Source: Harmonia axyridis
Taxonomy: Eukaryota; Arthropoda; Insecta; Coleoptera; Coccinellidae
Direction: 5' to 3'
Assembly: GCF_914767665.1 (NCBI RefSeq)
Contig: NC_059504.1
Location: 9,860,501 to 9,924,500, forward strand
Length of the DNA: 64,000 nucleotides
The notes beneath the pieces were generated by a model. The model was not told where the DNA came from. It saw nothing but the letters and a program-made list of their open reading frames with translations, and made no database searches. Position numbers and translations under genes: made by a program. Positions 11,377-23,091 of this stretch are shown one piece after another (within the stretch, counting starts at the first letter, position 1; every line of letters begins with the position of its first letter).

Positions 11377-14300
11377 ATTCTTAAATTGAACATCTTCTTC
11401 AAATTGATGACATAAAAGGAAGTACTCTTACCATATATATAAATGCTCAGAATATAGATAGAAAGAACGGAAAGTAAACATTTGTGTTTGATCCCGAATA
11501 CAAGAGAGATGGAAGTTTAGTGTCACCAATCACACTCGAGCTAGCCGATTGTGTGTTCGAGCTATAGGCGTGGAGAATCCTGATTTGATTGTTGAATGCG
11601 TTATCTAGAATCCTTTTTTCATAAATCCATAATAGCTTCATCATCAAACTGAGAGAAACAAGGACTCTTTTGAAGCACGAAAAAATTTTTATGAATAAAT
11701 ATTTTTGAGCATCAATTGATAATTTCGAAATGAATCAAATTATGTTACGCTACTGCTACAGTGTCCTGTCAGACAAGGGGTGACGATTGTTGAATTCAAA
11801 ACAAATGCATCAGTTACAAGGTGTTTTCCGTTCCTCCCAATAATGTTCTAAGCATAAATGTATCTACTCGTTGTCCATGTTTCAACGAAACATCCATAAC
11901 GCAATACGTTATCGACGGAGAATAGTAGAGTCTCAAGGAACATCTCAAATTAATGTAAACTTCCCATGGATCTTCCCATTCCCAAAGTGCGGTGTTTTGC
12001 TTTCAAGCCTTCGCATAAATTCGAGAGACAGTTTGAAAGCACACAATTAATGTGATGGTTCATTAATTTCGGTATGAAAATTCTGTGTAAACAATGTATT
12101 TTCGAAGCGAAAATAATTAGTTTTCAGAGCGCTGTACCGAGCATTAATACTCGCTATTTTGAGCGCTAAGAAATTCGCAGGCAGGTCCCCGGCAATTTGA
12201 ATCGGCTCTGAATCTTACTGGCAATGATCAGATCCGGTTCAATATGTCGCCTCCCATAGGGATTAAGCGGAAACTCATTAAAATCTCGCTTGTCGTTTAG
12301 CCCGAGATTCCGTCGGGTTTGAGATCATGTGATATCTACGCAGGGAAATGGTTTGGAAATAGTTTTCGCTCTTTTCCAATAGTTGGAAAGAGGAGCTTTC
12401 AGATACACGTGTAGCAATTCGATGGGTTGCAAAATGGTGAAGGCGTCGGGTTTCAATTTTATTTGATTTGTTTGTATGTTATACAGGGTGTTTCATTGGG
12501 AAACGGAAATACTTCACAGGTGCATAGGTGGCACCAAGGCGGTTCTGGAGATACATCATTTATTGGATCTTACGGTCTTCGTAGCCGAGATACAGGGTGT
12601 GTTATGAATTTTGCCCGTTTTTTTCTGAGGTCATATCAAACGAACCTCCTGGTATATTTTCTTCATATTTGACAAATATGTTCCTAATTGAGAGCCCAAA
12701 CGTATCATGCAATAACCGCCTTGAAAATCCAGGTCCGGGTTAACAAAAAATTATGAATAAATTTCTTGAATTTTGAATCCTTACTGCTTTACGTCCTTAG
12801 TATTTTGGACAAGAAGCTCTCCTAAAGTTTAGATGAACTTTAGGAGTGGTTCTGTTCAAAATGCACGTTTCCAAGTGAAATGAGAAAACATTTAGTTGCT
12901 CTCAATAATAAAGAAAACGTTTTCAGATAGATAACATAAGATGCGCCACGGCTATGTCCCACATTTAAAAAAATCAATCTAAGGAAACGAGCGTTCTCAG
13001 AGAGAAGTGAGGTTAGTCCTGTTTTCTGTTCAATTTTATGTAGTAATAATCTGTGAAATAATCAATTGACAGTTTTGGAATTTTTCAGCTCAGAACTGAT
13101 TCTTCCTCAATAAATCACCAAACATTCTCATCCTGAGAACAAGTTCAATGGAGAAATTTTAATAATTCGGTCCTGCAAACGGAACGAAATATGAAAATGC
13201 TGTATGATGTATAGAGGTAGCACTCGTTTCACATTTTTGTTCATGTATTAAATAAGGAAATCATCATTTTATGCTAAGCGAAAAAAGATACTGAAATTAA
13301 TTATTCCATTAAAGGGTTAGGAAAAAGCTTTTCAGCAATTTTCTTCCTTAATTATTACTGTTGGAATATTTCTGATCTAACATAGAAAAAACCATCCTCA
13401 TGATGAAATTTTCCGAAAGACAAAAAACACCAAAATTTTCAGAGCTGGCCTGAATTTTCAGAATTCAGAATATGTCATTTCCTCAAAGTACTTGAAACAT
13501 TAACAAAATACATTATTGGCCAATACATTACTTGAATAACCCTCAAACTTTGTTAAAAGTCTTTGCGTGAGTTGAATGTAGTCTAAACTATATAATTAGG
13601 CTTTTTGTAGATAATTAAACTGTTTTAATTATGTGCTGCATTAATAATGATAATTCTTCAATATTCATTGCTAAGTGATAGCTATTTAACAAACACACAT
13701 AAAACTAGGAAAGAAGCTAATGATGAGAGTAAGTTTCTGAAATTTAAAGAGATGTTGGATTCAACAACTCCCAGTTTTATGTTTACTCATTTATCCAGCT
13801 ATGCTAACAAATTCATTCCTGAGAGTTGCTGCAGCTTTTGATTTGACGCTTTCACTTCATCCGACAGAATGTAAATGAAATGAATTCAGGGAAATAATAA
13901 TGTTAGGTTAGTGTTGAATTCAAATTGATGGCGCTTCATAGCGTGAGAATAATTCTGAGAAAACTTTTCTGATGACAGTCACTGACCTGTCCTTGTTTTC
14001 TTTCTCAGTGGGTTGATTCGAATATTTCTTATTCTTTATCATGGTACTTTCATCATTATCACTCTCAGTTGTAAACCATCATAAACGGTTTATAGAATAT
14101 GAAGTGATATACATAAGTATCTTATATATTTTTTGCGAGTATTCCATTTTCAAATGAAAATAAGACTTAAATCCATGACATCCTCGAGTTCAGTTCCGGA
14201 TTCAAAAGTTCCTTACGAATTTATCAAAGGTAACATGCAAGGTGGCATACATTATTCAAACTAACATGAAACTCTTGAAATACTCGAGAGCAGGAGGTCT

Positions 14301-15493
14301 CCATGAATAAAAATACTTATTCGTATTCGATTCGAAGAAAGTTTTGATGGAAGGAGACGAAAGACACTTGAAGACTGTAACTTTTATGTTTCGAATGAGT
14401 TTTCGGTCAAGTTTTAGCATAAATTCATGGAAAATTCATAGGATTTAGTTTAGAATTGCAGGTGATAAAGTGGTGAAAGAATCGAAGTTTGGAATTTCAG
14501 TTCAGTATCTATATTTTCCTGTATGTATTGAAAATTTTCATTAATAGTTAATATTTTCGAGAAATCAGTCTGTGCTCATATAAATCAACAAAATGTATTG
14601 GGATTATTTAACGTATCTAGGTAATTCCTAGAAAATCATACAGATTTTTTTATGACTACGTTTTCAACTTCTCTGTGAAATATATGCCCCTGAAGAAATT
14701 GTACGAGTAGATTCTAGGGGCAAATAATGCTTCCATATCCAATAATGCGATAGTTTCATTTTATATCCTCCTGAAATTTCCCACAATCTCTATTTCGTTA
14801 AGTATCAAACTATTACAGGTTACCTATCTTATATAGCTCCTTTCATTTTACTATTCTATCTGAATCTGAAGGAAAACGATTCAATAATAGTGGAGTCACA
14901 CACCGTTAAACGTTACTGAGGCATTTTAGGGGATGAAGGAATAGTGGGTATTCAGTTAAACTACGAAAAGGGCCATTAGAATTGGATAGTGTTCAGATAA
15001 GATGAGTATCTTGAATAACTCAGGGAGATTATACCGAGATTTTTTTACGATGTGGAGCATGGAAATGTGATGCTATCTAGGATTTGCTTAATCGTTGAAA
15101 TATTGAAATTATTGGTTCTAATAATGAGTTCATCTATATTTATGTTGATTTTTTTTAATCATTTTATTCATTTGGTCTATTTCTCAGTTAATTCGAGTGG
15201 AAAGTCGATATTTCATTGATTGATGGGAGCAAACATTTTTATCATGAATTTAGGCCAATGAGAGAATTAAATAAAATAAAAACCCAGCTTCATGACAGAA
15301 AAAATTGAAATATTCGAAAAATAATTGGGATTGAAGTTAAATTATTCAATATATATATATATTATTGTTATAAATCTTGACGTTATTGCATAAACACAAT
15401 TAATTGTTTCTAAAGGGTTTTTTAATAGGAGATTTTATTTAGAATATCTTTGCATTTTTTACTTCTCAAACTGTCATCTTTTAACCTTTTATG
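11377..15493. other. long non-coding stretch with two TACAGGGTG motifs
   Basis: No gene recognised over about 4.1 kb. ACAGGGTG occurs at about 12484 and again at about 12592, probably the terminus of a dispersed repeat whose extent I cannot set. Short open frames at 12427-12672 and 13647-13841 overlap these or are unremarkable. Confidence 0.5.
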
Positions 15494-15502
15494 AATAAAA
15501 CC

Positions 15503-15654
15503 TAATGGCCAGTTGAACAATTTGCCTAAACTTTGATTAAAATTTAAACATTGATTACTTTCTGATTCTTTTAAGAAATCAGAAAGTAATCAACGTTTAA
15601 ATTTTAAATCAATAGTAATAATAATGTTTAGGCAAATGATGCAACTGGCCATCA
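15503..15654. mobile_element. Harbinger-like foldback MITE, copy 1
   Basis: 146 bp (15506-15651), almost one long palindrome. The arm reads GGCCAGTTGAACAATTTGCC, followed by TAAACTTTGATTAAAATTT and GATTACTTTCTGATT; the right arm is the complement, ending TGATGCAACTGGCCA. It is flanked by TAA (15503-15505) and TCA (15652-15654). Termini beginning GGCC and a 3-bp TAA-like duplication fit PIF/Harbinger (Tourist-like) MITEs. It lies inside the terminus of the P-like element. A second copy is at 15749. Confidence 0.75.
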
Positions 15655-15696
15655 GAGTATTAAACATAGATAGAAGGATCATAGGTCATTGTCACT

Positions 15697-16179
15697 TATA
15701 GTAACTTTATTAAACATACTGGCGACAATTCGTTCAAATTGAGCCTAAGGGCCAGTTACACCATTTGCCTAAACATTGATTAAAAATTTAAACGTTGATT
15801 ACTCTATGATTTCTCAAGAGAAATCAGAAATTAATCAATGTTTGAATTTTAATCAATGTTTAGGCAAATGGTGCAACTGGCCCTAAAAATGGCAAATTGG
15901 GACATAGAACCATAGAATTCACGAATTCAATTCACTGAACTGATCTGACACACGTTAAAATCAAAATTATTGGGACTGAAAATATTGAATGTATATAGAA
16001 GAAAGTTATTTAACTAGAATACTACAGTGACTAAATAAAATAGGCCTTACATTTGGAATAATCCCGAAAATCAGGTAAATGGAGAATGTGAACAAAAAGC
16101 CGCCATATTTAGGCTAAGGCAATCGAAAACGAGACCACCCTTGTCGCCAGTCGCCACTATGGTTTATTAAGTCACTGTA
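15697..16179. mobile_element. TA-flanked inverted-repeat element nested in P-like copy 3
   Basis: The left end, TAGTAACTTTATTAAACATA then CTGGCGACAA (15699-15729), is complementary to the right end, TTGTCGCCAGT, a 6-base extra, then TATGGTTTATTAAGTCACTG (16141-16177). TA lies outside each end (15697-15698, 16178-16179). Size, TA target and CAGTGACTT-type termini suggest a Tc1/mariner-type MITE or deletion derivative. The interior has no open frame of note. It carries the second Harbinger-like MITE. The sister P-like copies lack this segment, so it is an insertion. Confidence 0.68.
15746..15886. mobile_element. Harbinger-like foldback MITE, copy 2
   Basis: 135 bp (15749-15883), a near-perfect palindrome opening GGGCCAGTTACACCATTTGC and closing with its complement ...GGTGCAACTGGCCC. 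It is flanked by TAA on both sides (15746-15748, 15884-15886). Sister of the copy 95 bp to the left. Termini GGGCC and TAA duplication fit PIF/Harbinger. Confidence 0.8.
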
Positions 16180-16914
16180 ATTTTCAGTGAGTAAATTTTG
16201 TCCCCAACATGAACTATCAAATTTGACATGAAGCGCGCGGAAATGAAAATATATCAGTGATACGATATTTCAATCCATTCACAAGTTTCTCTACAAAGAA
16301 CGCACTTCTTATGCCCCATAGTGAATCAACGTTTCATTTCAACTCACAATATATTGAAATAAAAATCTAAATATATCAGAAATTCAGAAAACAAACTTCA
16401 AGCGCGCCAAACGACGTAAAACAACCGATGACACTAGGAGAGCAAAAGTTGCCAAACCTTGGATTTCAGCAGATAGATACAGAAAATAATAAATATTCTG
16501 CTTATTATAAATTCAACAATTAGGAAAAATATCGGATTCCAAATATTCAAATTTGCATATTTAATCGGGAATCACTCAAATAAATATATTTCATTCAATA
16601 TAAGATACATTCATAACGATATAGTAAAATTGTGGATTTGAAAATATATCACAATCCGACAACGTAATCTTACCATGTTGGGAACAAGTAGAAATTGCGT
16701 ATACTCCCTCTATCTATGTTTATTACTCTATGAGTAAAGCCTATCAATATTAGTAAAAACAGATTGATCCAACGTATTCAAATTGTTAAAGTCCACTACG
16801 GAAATAGTGAAAACTTTGCAGTCGACCAAAAATAAAGCACTTTTTGGTCTAGTCGTGAAGCACTCGGTTGGCAATAGTGAAACTAGAGTAAAAATATGAG
16901 CTGTTGGAATATGT

Positions 16915-17050
16915 TCGTGAAGAATGAATCGAAACCGTGTGCGTCGCTCACAAACAACTGAGAATATAGTTGATGTAGCCCGTAGTGTTGAGGAAAACCC
17001 AGGTATAGCAATTCATTGCACTGTTTGTTGGAAGACATTGATGTAGATAA
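16915..17050 (+). mobile_element. old DD41D-related transposase remnant (linker part)
   Basis: Translation gives NRNRVRRSQTTENIVDVARS and then VEENPGIAIHCTVCWKT, the region between the two helix-turn-helix motifs of the DD41D-type transposase. The same segment starts the remnant at 4.1 kb (NRNRLRRSKITENI). Flanks have decayed. Short, so moderate confidence. Confidence 0.55.
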
Positions 17051-17059
17051 CGTTTATTC

Positions 17060-18338
17060 TTAACAAGATTTTATCTTTTCCCCTAATTTTGCCGGTGTGT
17101 TTTTGTCGAGGAAAGAAACACCGCAATCAAATTAAAATAATCAACTAAAACTCATCGTGTTGAATGCGGAGGGTCATCGAATCAGGTACACTTCAAGAAG
17201 ACCCCAACTTTTAGGCATGAATATATTTCAGGTCCCGACTTCGAGAGTATGAAGATTGGGATCAATTGAATTATGTCTCGGACCTTATTAATTAGAGATA
17301 TTCAACTACAAACGAATAGCCAGAGGAAACTTCGCTGGGTCTAGCGTTACGTTATATCAAATTATTCGAAGTGAGTTCTTGTTCAACATTTTCATTATAT
17401 GTAGCTGCGGACCTTATACCTCAGTTAATATTATTCTCGTACCTGCTTCTTTCCTCTAAAATTGGGGGGAATTGAAACATCCACCGACAAACTGAAATTG
17501 TGGTATCTCTCCGCACTTCCACTTTGTATAATGTTGAGTCATAATGGAAAATATTCATAAAACGTTAGGTCACCAGTGAAATTTTTCATTGTGAAATATT
17601 TCTTTTCATAACTTGATAGAAAGAACTATGCTTACTTTTCGATGTTGTAGGTATATGTCCTAAAAATTATTACACACTATTGGACTTACTTGTATTCTAT
17701 TTTTGACTTAATATATTACCTGTGAAAGCATTTATATTTGCCCATCATCAGTATTAAAGGTAGTTTCCTATCTTGACAGCCAAATCTCGTTCTCACTTTC
17801 CCTCAAACGTGATCTTGATGTGTCCGATGGGTATTTTTGTTCGTTTCAATTTCTAGAATTTTATTCCAGTCTCTCCTGGTGATTGGTATTAGTCTTCTTT
17901 TCTGCTCATGTTCATCCACTATCACATTCAAAATACTTCCAGAGTTTCCTCTCAAATTTCTTTTGTAATTGTTTTCTGTCAATTTTGTTGTCCTTCTTAC
18001 TGAATAGTTGTTTTACTATTACTTTTTAGTTCTACTTTTCGGTTTTCATTTTATTGATTCATTATTTTCATTGGTTATTTTTGTTCAGGACAACATTTTC
18101 ACTGTTTACATTTGGAAAAATATAGCATCCAAACATGAAATTATTCAATCCATCTGTCTAAAGTCTAGATCTTCTTTTGGAAACTATGATTAGCTATTCT
18201 CATGAGAGTGAATGAAAAAATCTATTTTTGAACCGCCTTAATCCTCCTAGTTCTGGAATACGATTCAATAATTTTCAGAATAATCTAAAGGATAAGTAAT
18301 TTCAAAAAGACGGTGACAAAGGGTGCCACCTTGAGAAT
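17060..18338. other. non-coding stretch, nothing recognised
   Basis: AT-rich with no recognised gene or repeat. Confidence 0.5.
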
Positions 18339-18339
18339 A

Positions 18340-19205
18340 TATTGGTGTACTACTTTGCTTCCACCGATTTGCAATAGATGGCTGTGTTGCGTTAAGTGTC
18401 AGTTGAGATAAACAGAGCGAAGAGGTCATTCAATAAGCTCAGGTATTTGTTAACATATTGCCATCGAAAAAATAGTCGATTTGTGCCTGCATCATAAAGT
18501 TATTCTCGGTTAAACCTGTCAGCTCACTAGCCAAATTCTAGTAATTTGCGGAAGGTTTTAATTTTCTTCTTTTAATATGAAAAATCTGCAGCTTAGGCTC
18601 ATCGAATGCTCTCAAATCCTATGGTGAGGCCGCTATTAGTGGAAGAACGTGCCGAGAGTGGTTTACACGGTTTGAGAACAGTGAATTTCACGTCGAAAAC
18701 CAGCAAAGCGGTGGAAGAGAGAAGGATTTCGAAGAGGCAGAATTGGAGGCATTACTTGATCAAGACTCGTGTCAAAGGCAACAAAAATTGGAAGGATCAT
18801 TGGGAGTAACGCAACAAGCCATTTCAAAGTCATGGGAATGATTCAGAAACAAGGAAGTTGGGTGCCGTACCTACTGCCGTACGAGTTGAAGCCGAGAGAT
18901 GTTGAACGGCGTTTGTTTGCTTGTGAACAGCTGATTGCAAGGCAAAGACAGAAGGGATTTCGCCATCGCATTGTGACTGGACACGAAAAATGAGTTCATT
19001 ACGATCTTATGAAGGAGTAAAAAATTGGATCGATTCGTTTATCACTTCAAAAGATGTTTTCCACGAAGGATTCGTACGCTGCCCGAAAAATGATAAAAAT
19101 AGTGGCCAGCGACAGACAATACTTTAAATCATAAATGTATAACCAGTTTTTTACATTTAAGCCTGGAATTTCGGAAAAAACGACGAAAACAAAGTTGTAC
19201 GCCTA
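18340..19205 (+). mobile_element. mariner (YELKPRDVE family), copy E, deletion derivative with both ends
   Basis: 862 bp (18342-19203) flanked by TA. The left end TTGGTGTACTACTTTGCTTC and the right end AACAAAGTTGTACGCC are the family's inverted termini. The transposase start (near 18577) and frames at 18606-18993 give KTRVKGNKNWKDHWE, MGMIQKQGSWVPYLL, ELKPRDVERRLFACEQL and IVTGHEK, where the first catalytic Asp is His. The centre is deleted from just after this motif to the C-terminal part (ENLKNWIDSF-like, about 19005). A short duplication, TACCTACTGCCG at 18867-18878, interrupts the YEL motif. Non-functional. Confidence 0.85.
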
Positions 19206-20714
19206 TGAATTCATTGAAAACAAAATTTGGCGAAGAGATTACTTCAAGAAATGGTTCAGTTATCCTCCCAAGTTGTTTCATTGAACACCTTGTGATTTCT
19301 TACTTTTGTGATATGTCTTAAATTCATGCTGATAATCCAACAACTGAGTACTCATTGGACGTACCTACTTACTATTGGGGAAATACTGCCAAATTCATGA
19401 GAAAGAGTGAAGGATTTGACAGAAGGCAGTAGGTTATTTTCCATACATATGATGTAACATTTCAAAAAAAAATTATGTCTCACTGAATATTTTACGTTTT
19501 TCAAATTTTAAATTTTATTACCTCTTCTTTAAAATCTTTTAGTTTCGGAATTATGAATAAATACCTATATATTTTCCTACAACATCCATAATATAACCCC
19601 AATGTGAAATTTACGGAGCATTAAGGGTATTTTGAGAATGAGAACATTCGAATGTCCTCTCAAATATTTATATCTGGTAGTCATGCTCGTTTCCAGCCAT
19701 GCTCTTTCACACCTTACGGAGAATCTTTTATGTCAGCTTTATACACAAATAATAAATATTCGCATTCATGAATTATTCGAACCGTGAAATATTTTCCATG
19801 ATATATGCATATTCAATAGATTCGTCTGGAACTCCAGTATGCATTGAAGTAGAGTGTGGGAAGTTTGTCACTAAGCTTCACAGCTTCGCGATGCGAGGGT
19901 ATATGTTAAGAGTGAATATTTCGATATTCGATGGAATTCCCTATTCAACTCGAATCTTCGTAGTATTGAATACAAAATTAGGCTGGGTTATATTTTCTGT
20001 GCGGTTGTCGACAGTTGGTTCGATGTGTTAGATAAATAATGGGCGAATGTGCTTCTTCAGATTTGAATACTTTATGATGCATACTACTTCACCATGATTA
20101 ATGTTTTGATTGGTTGGCAGGTTCATACAGGGGATTTCGTACTTCCCGAGCCTTATATGATTAAATATTAATTTTGTGTTATATTCCCCCTCACTAAAGG
20201 GATCGATAGTGAGAGAATTGCTTAGTACTACTCCCGTTATATACAGGGTGGGCCATATAGAAAAATTTCCTTGAGCATTAGTTTTTCCGGAGAATTCCGA
20301 AACGCTTTTTTTTTCGTTTATTAACTAATACTCTTAAGTGATCCCCTCCAATCTTCAATTGTCGATTGAAATATTTCCTAGAAATTTTAATTCTATTTAG
20401 GATTATTCTAAAAAATGTCGTGGAAAAGCTTCCGAACAATAATAGTATTATCATTTAATATTTTCTCTCGCATTTTGTAACATTATGAAAATTCTCGCAG
20501 TGGATTTCAGCCATCACTTTCAACGAATTTTTTACACCGTAATCAGCATCATCAAAAATGTATTTGCAAATCTTTTATTTTGTTTCACAAGACCCGAACT
20601 GAAATCTAAGATTTCAAGTGGGTTGTTTAATCGAAGTCTTATTCACAAAATATTCCCTTCAAATAAATATTGACTTATCTTGGCGGTTTCCAGAGAAAGT
20701 CTTACCTACGAAAA
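19206..20714. other. non-coding stretch with one TACAGGGTG motif
   Basis: ACAGGGTGGGCC occurs at about 20243. No gene recognised. Confidence 0.5.
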
Positions 20715-22315
20715 TATACTAACTGACAAAGAAACTGCAACACCCAGAAGCAGCATTTGGAATTTTAATATTTTTTTTGTGAAACTTAGATTTTTTTAAA
20801 TATACAACAAACCAGCTGTTCGAGGAGATCCAAAGTCGATGTCTAGTTGTTGTTAAAATGCCTAGAGCACGTGTACGCGGACCTTATCGCCAGCTTAGTG
20901 AATTTGAAAGAGTCTATGGGAGGGGAGGTTGTCATTTCGAGAAATCGCAAAATGTACGAACAGTACATGATGCTCTACATTGTAGAGCATCATGTACAGT
21001 GCATCCCATTTTCGGTGAGACAGCCAGGTTTCTCGCTTGTTATTTAAGATAGAGCCTTGCGGTTTTCACGTTCCTGTCCTACTTTTTCGTGAAACTCAAG
21101 TTGGTCTAATCAGATTCTGTATAACTTTTTCCGTTCAAAAGATATAGGGTGATTTTGGAAATTGATACTTTTCGGACCCCTTCTTTATCTCCGAAATTAT
21201 AAGAAATAATGCTGAGCTGAAAACTACGTCTGAATCAGAATTCTGCGTAGAATCCAGTGGCGTACTCAATATTTTTTTTCGGGGTAAGGTTTTGAAGATT
21301 CAACACAAACCTATATTTTTTTTAATGGAACACCCTATATATCATTACTTCGTTGAATTCATTATTTTTTTCCCTTCAAAATGATAAATGATACTATGTA
21401 GGTAGGATGTTCAGAAATGTTAAAAAAACACTAAAACGTCAAATAATGATGATTTTTTTGTAAATGGGCCATGAATTTTCTGTTTCAATAAGAGGATTAT
21501 TACTTTCGATTTTTAAAAATAGTAGGTCATTGATGACACAAACATCCTTGTTGTTATTATGGCTACTATGCATTTGGGAGCATTGTTTTATCAAGTATGC
21601 ATTGGAGGGAAAAAACCAATCTGATCTAGCTGTCATCGCTATAAATTATTGTTATTGTTATTGATTCTTCTTTTCAATGGGAAATCCATTGCCCATTAAC
21701 AAAAAATCATCATTATTTGATGTTTTAGTGTTTTTTTAACATTTCTGAACCTCCTACCTACATAGTGTCATATATCATTTTGAAGGGAAAAAAATAACGA
21801 ATTCAACGAAGTAATGATACACATAGTGTTCCATTTAAAAAAACATAAGTTTGTGTTGAATCTTCTAAACCATACCCCGAAAAAAAATAATGAGTACGCC
21901 ACTGGATTCTACGCAGAATTCTGATTCAGAAGTAGTTTTTACCTCAGCATTATTTCTAATAACTTCGGAGATAAAGAAGGGGTCCGAAAAGTATCAATTT
22001 CCAAAATCACCCTGTATCTTTTGAACGGAAACAGTTATGCACAATCTGATTAGACCAACTTGAGTTTCACGAAAAAGTAGGACAGGAACGTGAAAACCGC
22101 AAGGCTCTATCTTAAATAACAAGCGAGAAACCTGGCTGTCTCACCCAAAATGGGATGCACTGTACACCGTACAGTAGGTGTTATGGTATGGGGTGCATAT
22201 GCAAGTATATCACCTTAAGTCTGTATTTGAGGTAACATGACTACCTCCAAAAAATAGTGGAGCCATATGTTCTCCCTCACCTTAACCGGCTTGAGAATCC
22301 AATATTTCAATGATT
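20715..22315 (+). mobile_element. Tc1-like remnant, interrupted by a foldback element
   Basis: Left part 20715-20998: a terminus with AAAGAAACTGCAACACCCAG, then ATG at 20858 and the transposase start MPRARVRGPYRQLSEFER, an internal deletion, and GCHFEKSQN in a shifted frame. A perfect 17-bp-arm palindrome (20963-20997) sits at the deletion junction. Right part 22161-22315: a frame matching GVMVWGAYAS and IVEPYVLPHLNRLENPIF of the Tc1-like copy at 52.1 kb. The two parts are split by a 1162-bp inverted-repeat element at 20999-22160. The family is the Tc1-like DD34E type, judged from the copy at 52 kb. Confidence 0.75.
20993..22166. mobile_element. 1.16-kb foldback element with about 475-bp inverted arms
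   Basis: Left arm 20999 to about 21475, starting GTGCATCCCATTTTCGGTGA. Right arm about 21685-22160, the near-exact complement, ending AAAATGGGATGCAC. A unique spacer of about 210 bp lies between. Flanked by TGTACA at 20993-20998 and 22161-22166; the sister Tc1-like copy at about 52700 shows this site once, so the duplication is real (6 bp, or GTAC if the terminal A/T belongs to the element). No transposase frame is present; a 66-codon frame across the spacer (21464-21664) has no known motif. Non-autonomous, superfamily unknown. Confidence 0.85.
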
Positions 22316-22869
22316 TTCCAAAAGAAATTTCTGTTTTTTATTTCTAATGAAATGATTGAGGAACCTTCTGAGCAGAATTCTCTAATGACAAATGATATTT
22401 CTATTGAAATAAGCAAAATGTGTCGAAAATGATTTATCGAAATCAAACTACATTTTTATTTTCCACCAAATATGTTATAATTCAGAAACTTTTCACATTC
22501 AAGTTTCTTCAAACCAATGGATACATGCCGCAATGAGTAAACTAATAGACAGTTCAATTAAAGTACAATAAACTGAACTGGCTAGCAGCTTCCAATCCAA
22601 TTAATTTTAGTTGGTGGCGGAAGTCCAAGGTGTGAAATCATTTCTATGTTGAGACAAGTAGAGCGAATAATTCTGGTTGAGTGATTTATCTGCACAAATT
22701 ATGCGATAATCGTAATAACTAGTTCAACAGGCCGAGCATTTGAAGGTGTTAGAACTGTAATATGTGTGGAAATTAGTTTTTGATGGTATTGTTAGGTCTT
22801 ACATATTGGAAATTGTTTGTACTGAATTTTATCTTGGGTGTTATCATGGTTTCGAGACAAATACATTTA

Positions 22870-23090
22870 TAACGGGTGTTTTTTTTCGAGGTATATAACT
22901 TTAAGTTGGCATTACTGTTTAAGATGGCGACCGATTTAACAGCTGTCAAGTAATTTATTCTCAGTTTGGTTGGGCAATTCATCATGAATAGACTCACGCC
23001 TGAACAACGCTTGCAAATAGTGCAACTTTATTTCGAAAATAATGGTTCTGTGCGGAATACGTATCGCGCACTACGTCCATTTTATTTTGT
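22870..23090 (+). mobile_element. DD41D (rosa-like) mariner, copy 2, 3'-truncated
   Basis: Starts after TA (22870-22871) with ACGGGTGTTTTTTTTCGAGG and runs through ATGAATAGACTCACGCCTGA (start codon 22984), giving MNRLTPEQRLQIVQLYFEN and SVRNTYRALRPFYFV. The last bases, TTTATTTTGT (23081-23090), lie beyond the internal-deletion junction seen in copies 1 and 3, so this copy also derives from the deleted form. Sequence after 23090 is unrelated, so the right half is lost. Confidence 0.82.
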
Positions 23091-23091
23091 G

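Larger units (their letters stand above)
15494..16740 (-). mobile_element. P-like element, copy 3, carrying nested insertions
   Basis: Inverse orientation to copies at 4734 and 29501. The left end (TCAGAGTATTAAACATAGAT from 15652) and right end (...CTATGTTTATTACTCTATG to 16732) are the family termini. The segment 16193-16700 matches the complement of the other copies, including MGHKKCVLCRETCEWIEI (THAP-like start, both Cys kept) followed by a stop. The right flank AGTAAAGC (16733-16740) is matched by AATAAAAC (15494-15501) only if the MITE at 15506-15651 is skipped: 6 of 8 bases, an aged 8-bp target duplication. Two further insertions sit inside (15699-16177 and 15749-15883). Removing them joins the sequence in register with the sister copies. 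Confidence 0.7.

Noticed and set aside
21464..21664. Frames in both strands across the spacer of the foldback at 21 kb, considered as a transposase
   Set aside because: Too short and without DDE/D, zinc finger or helix-turn-helix features.
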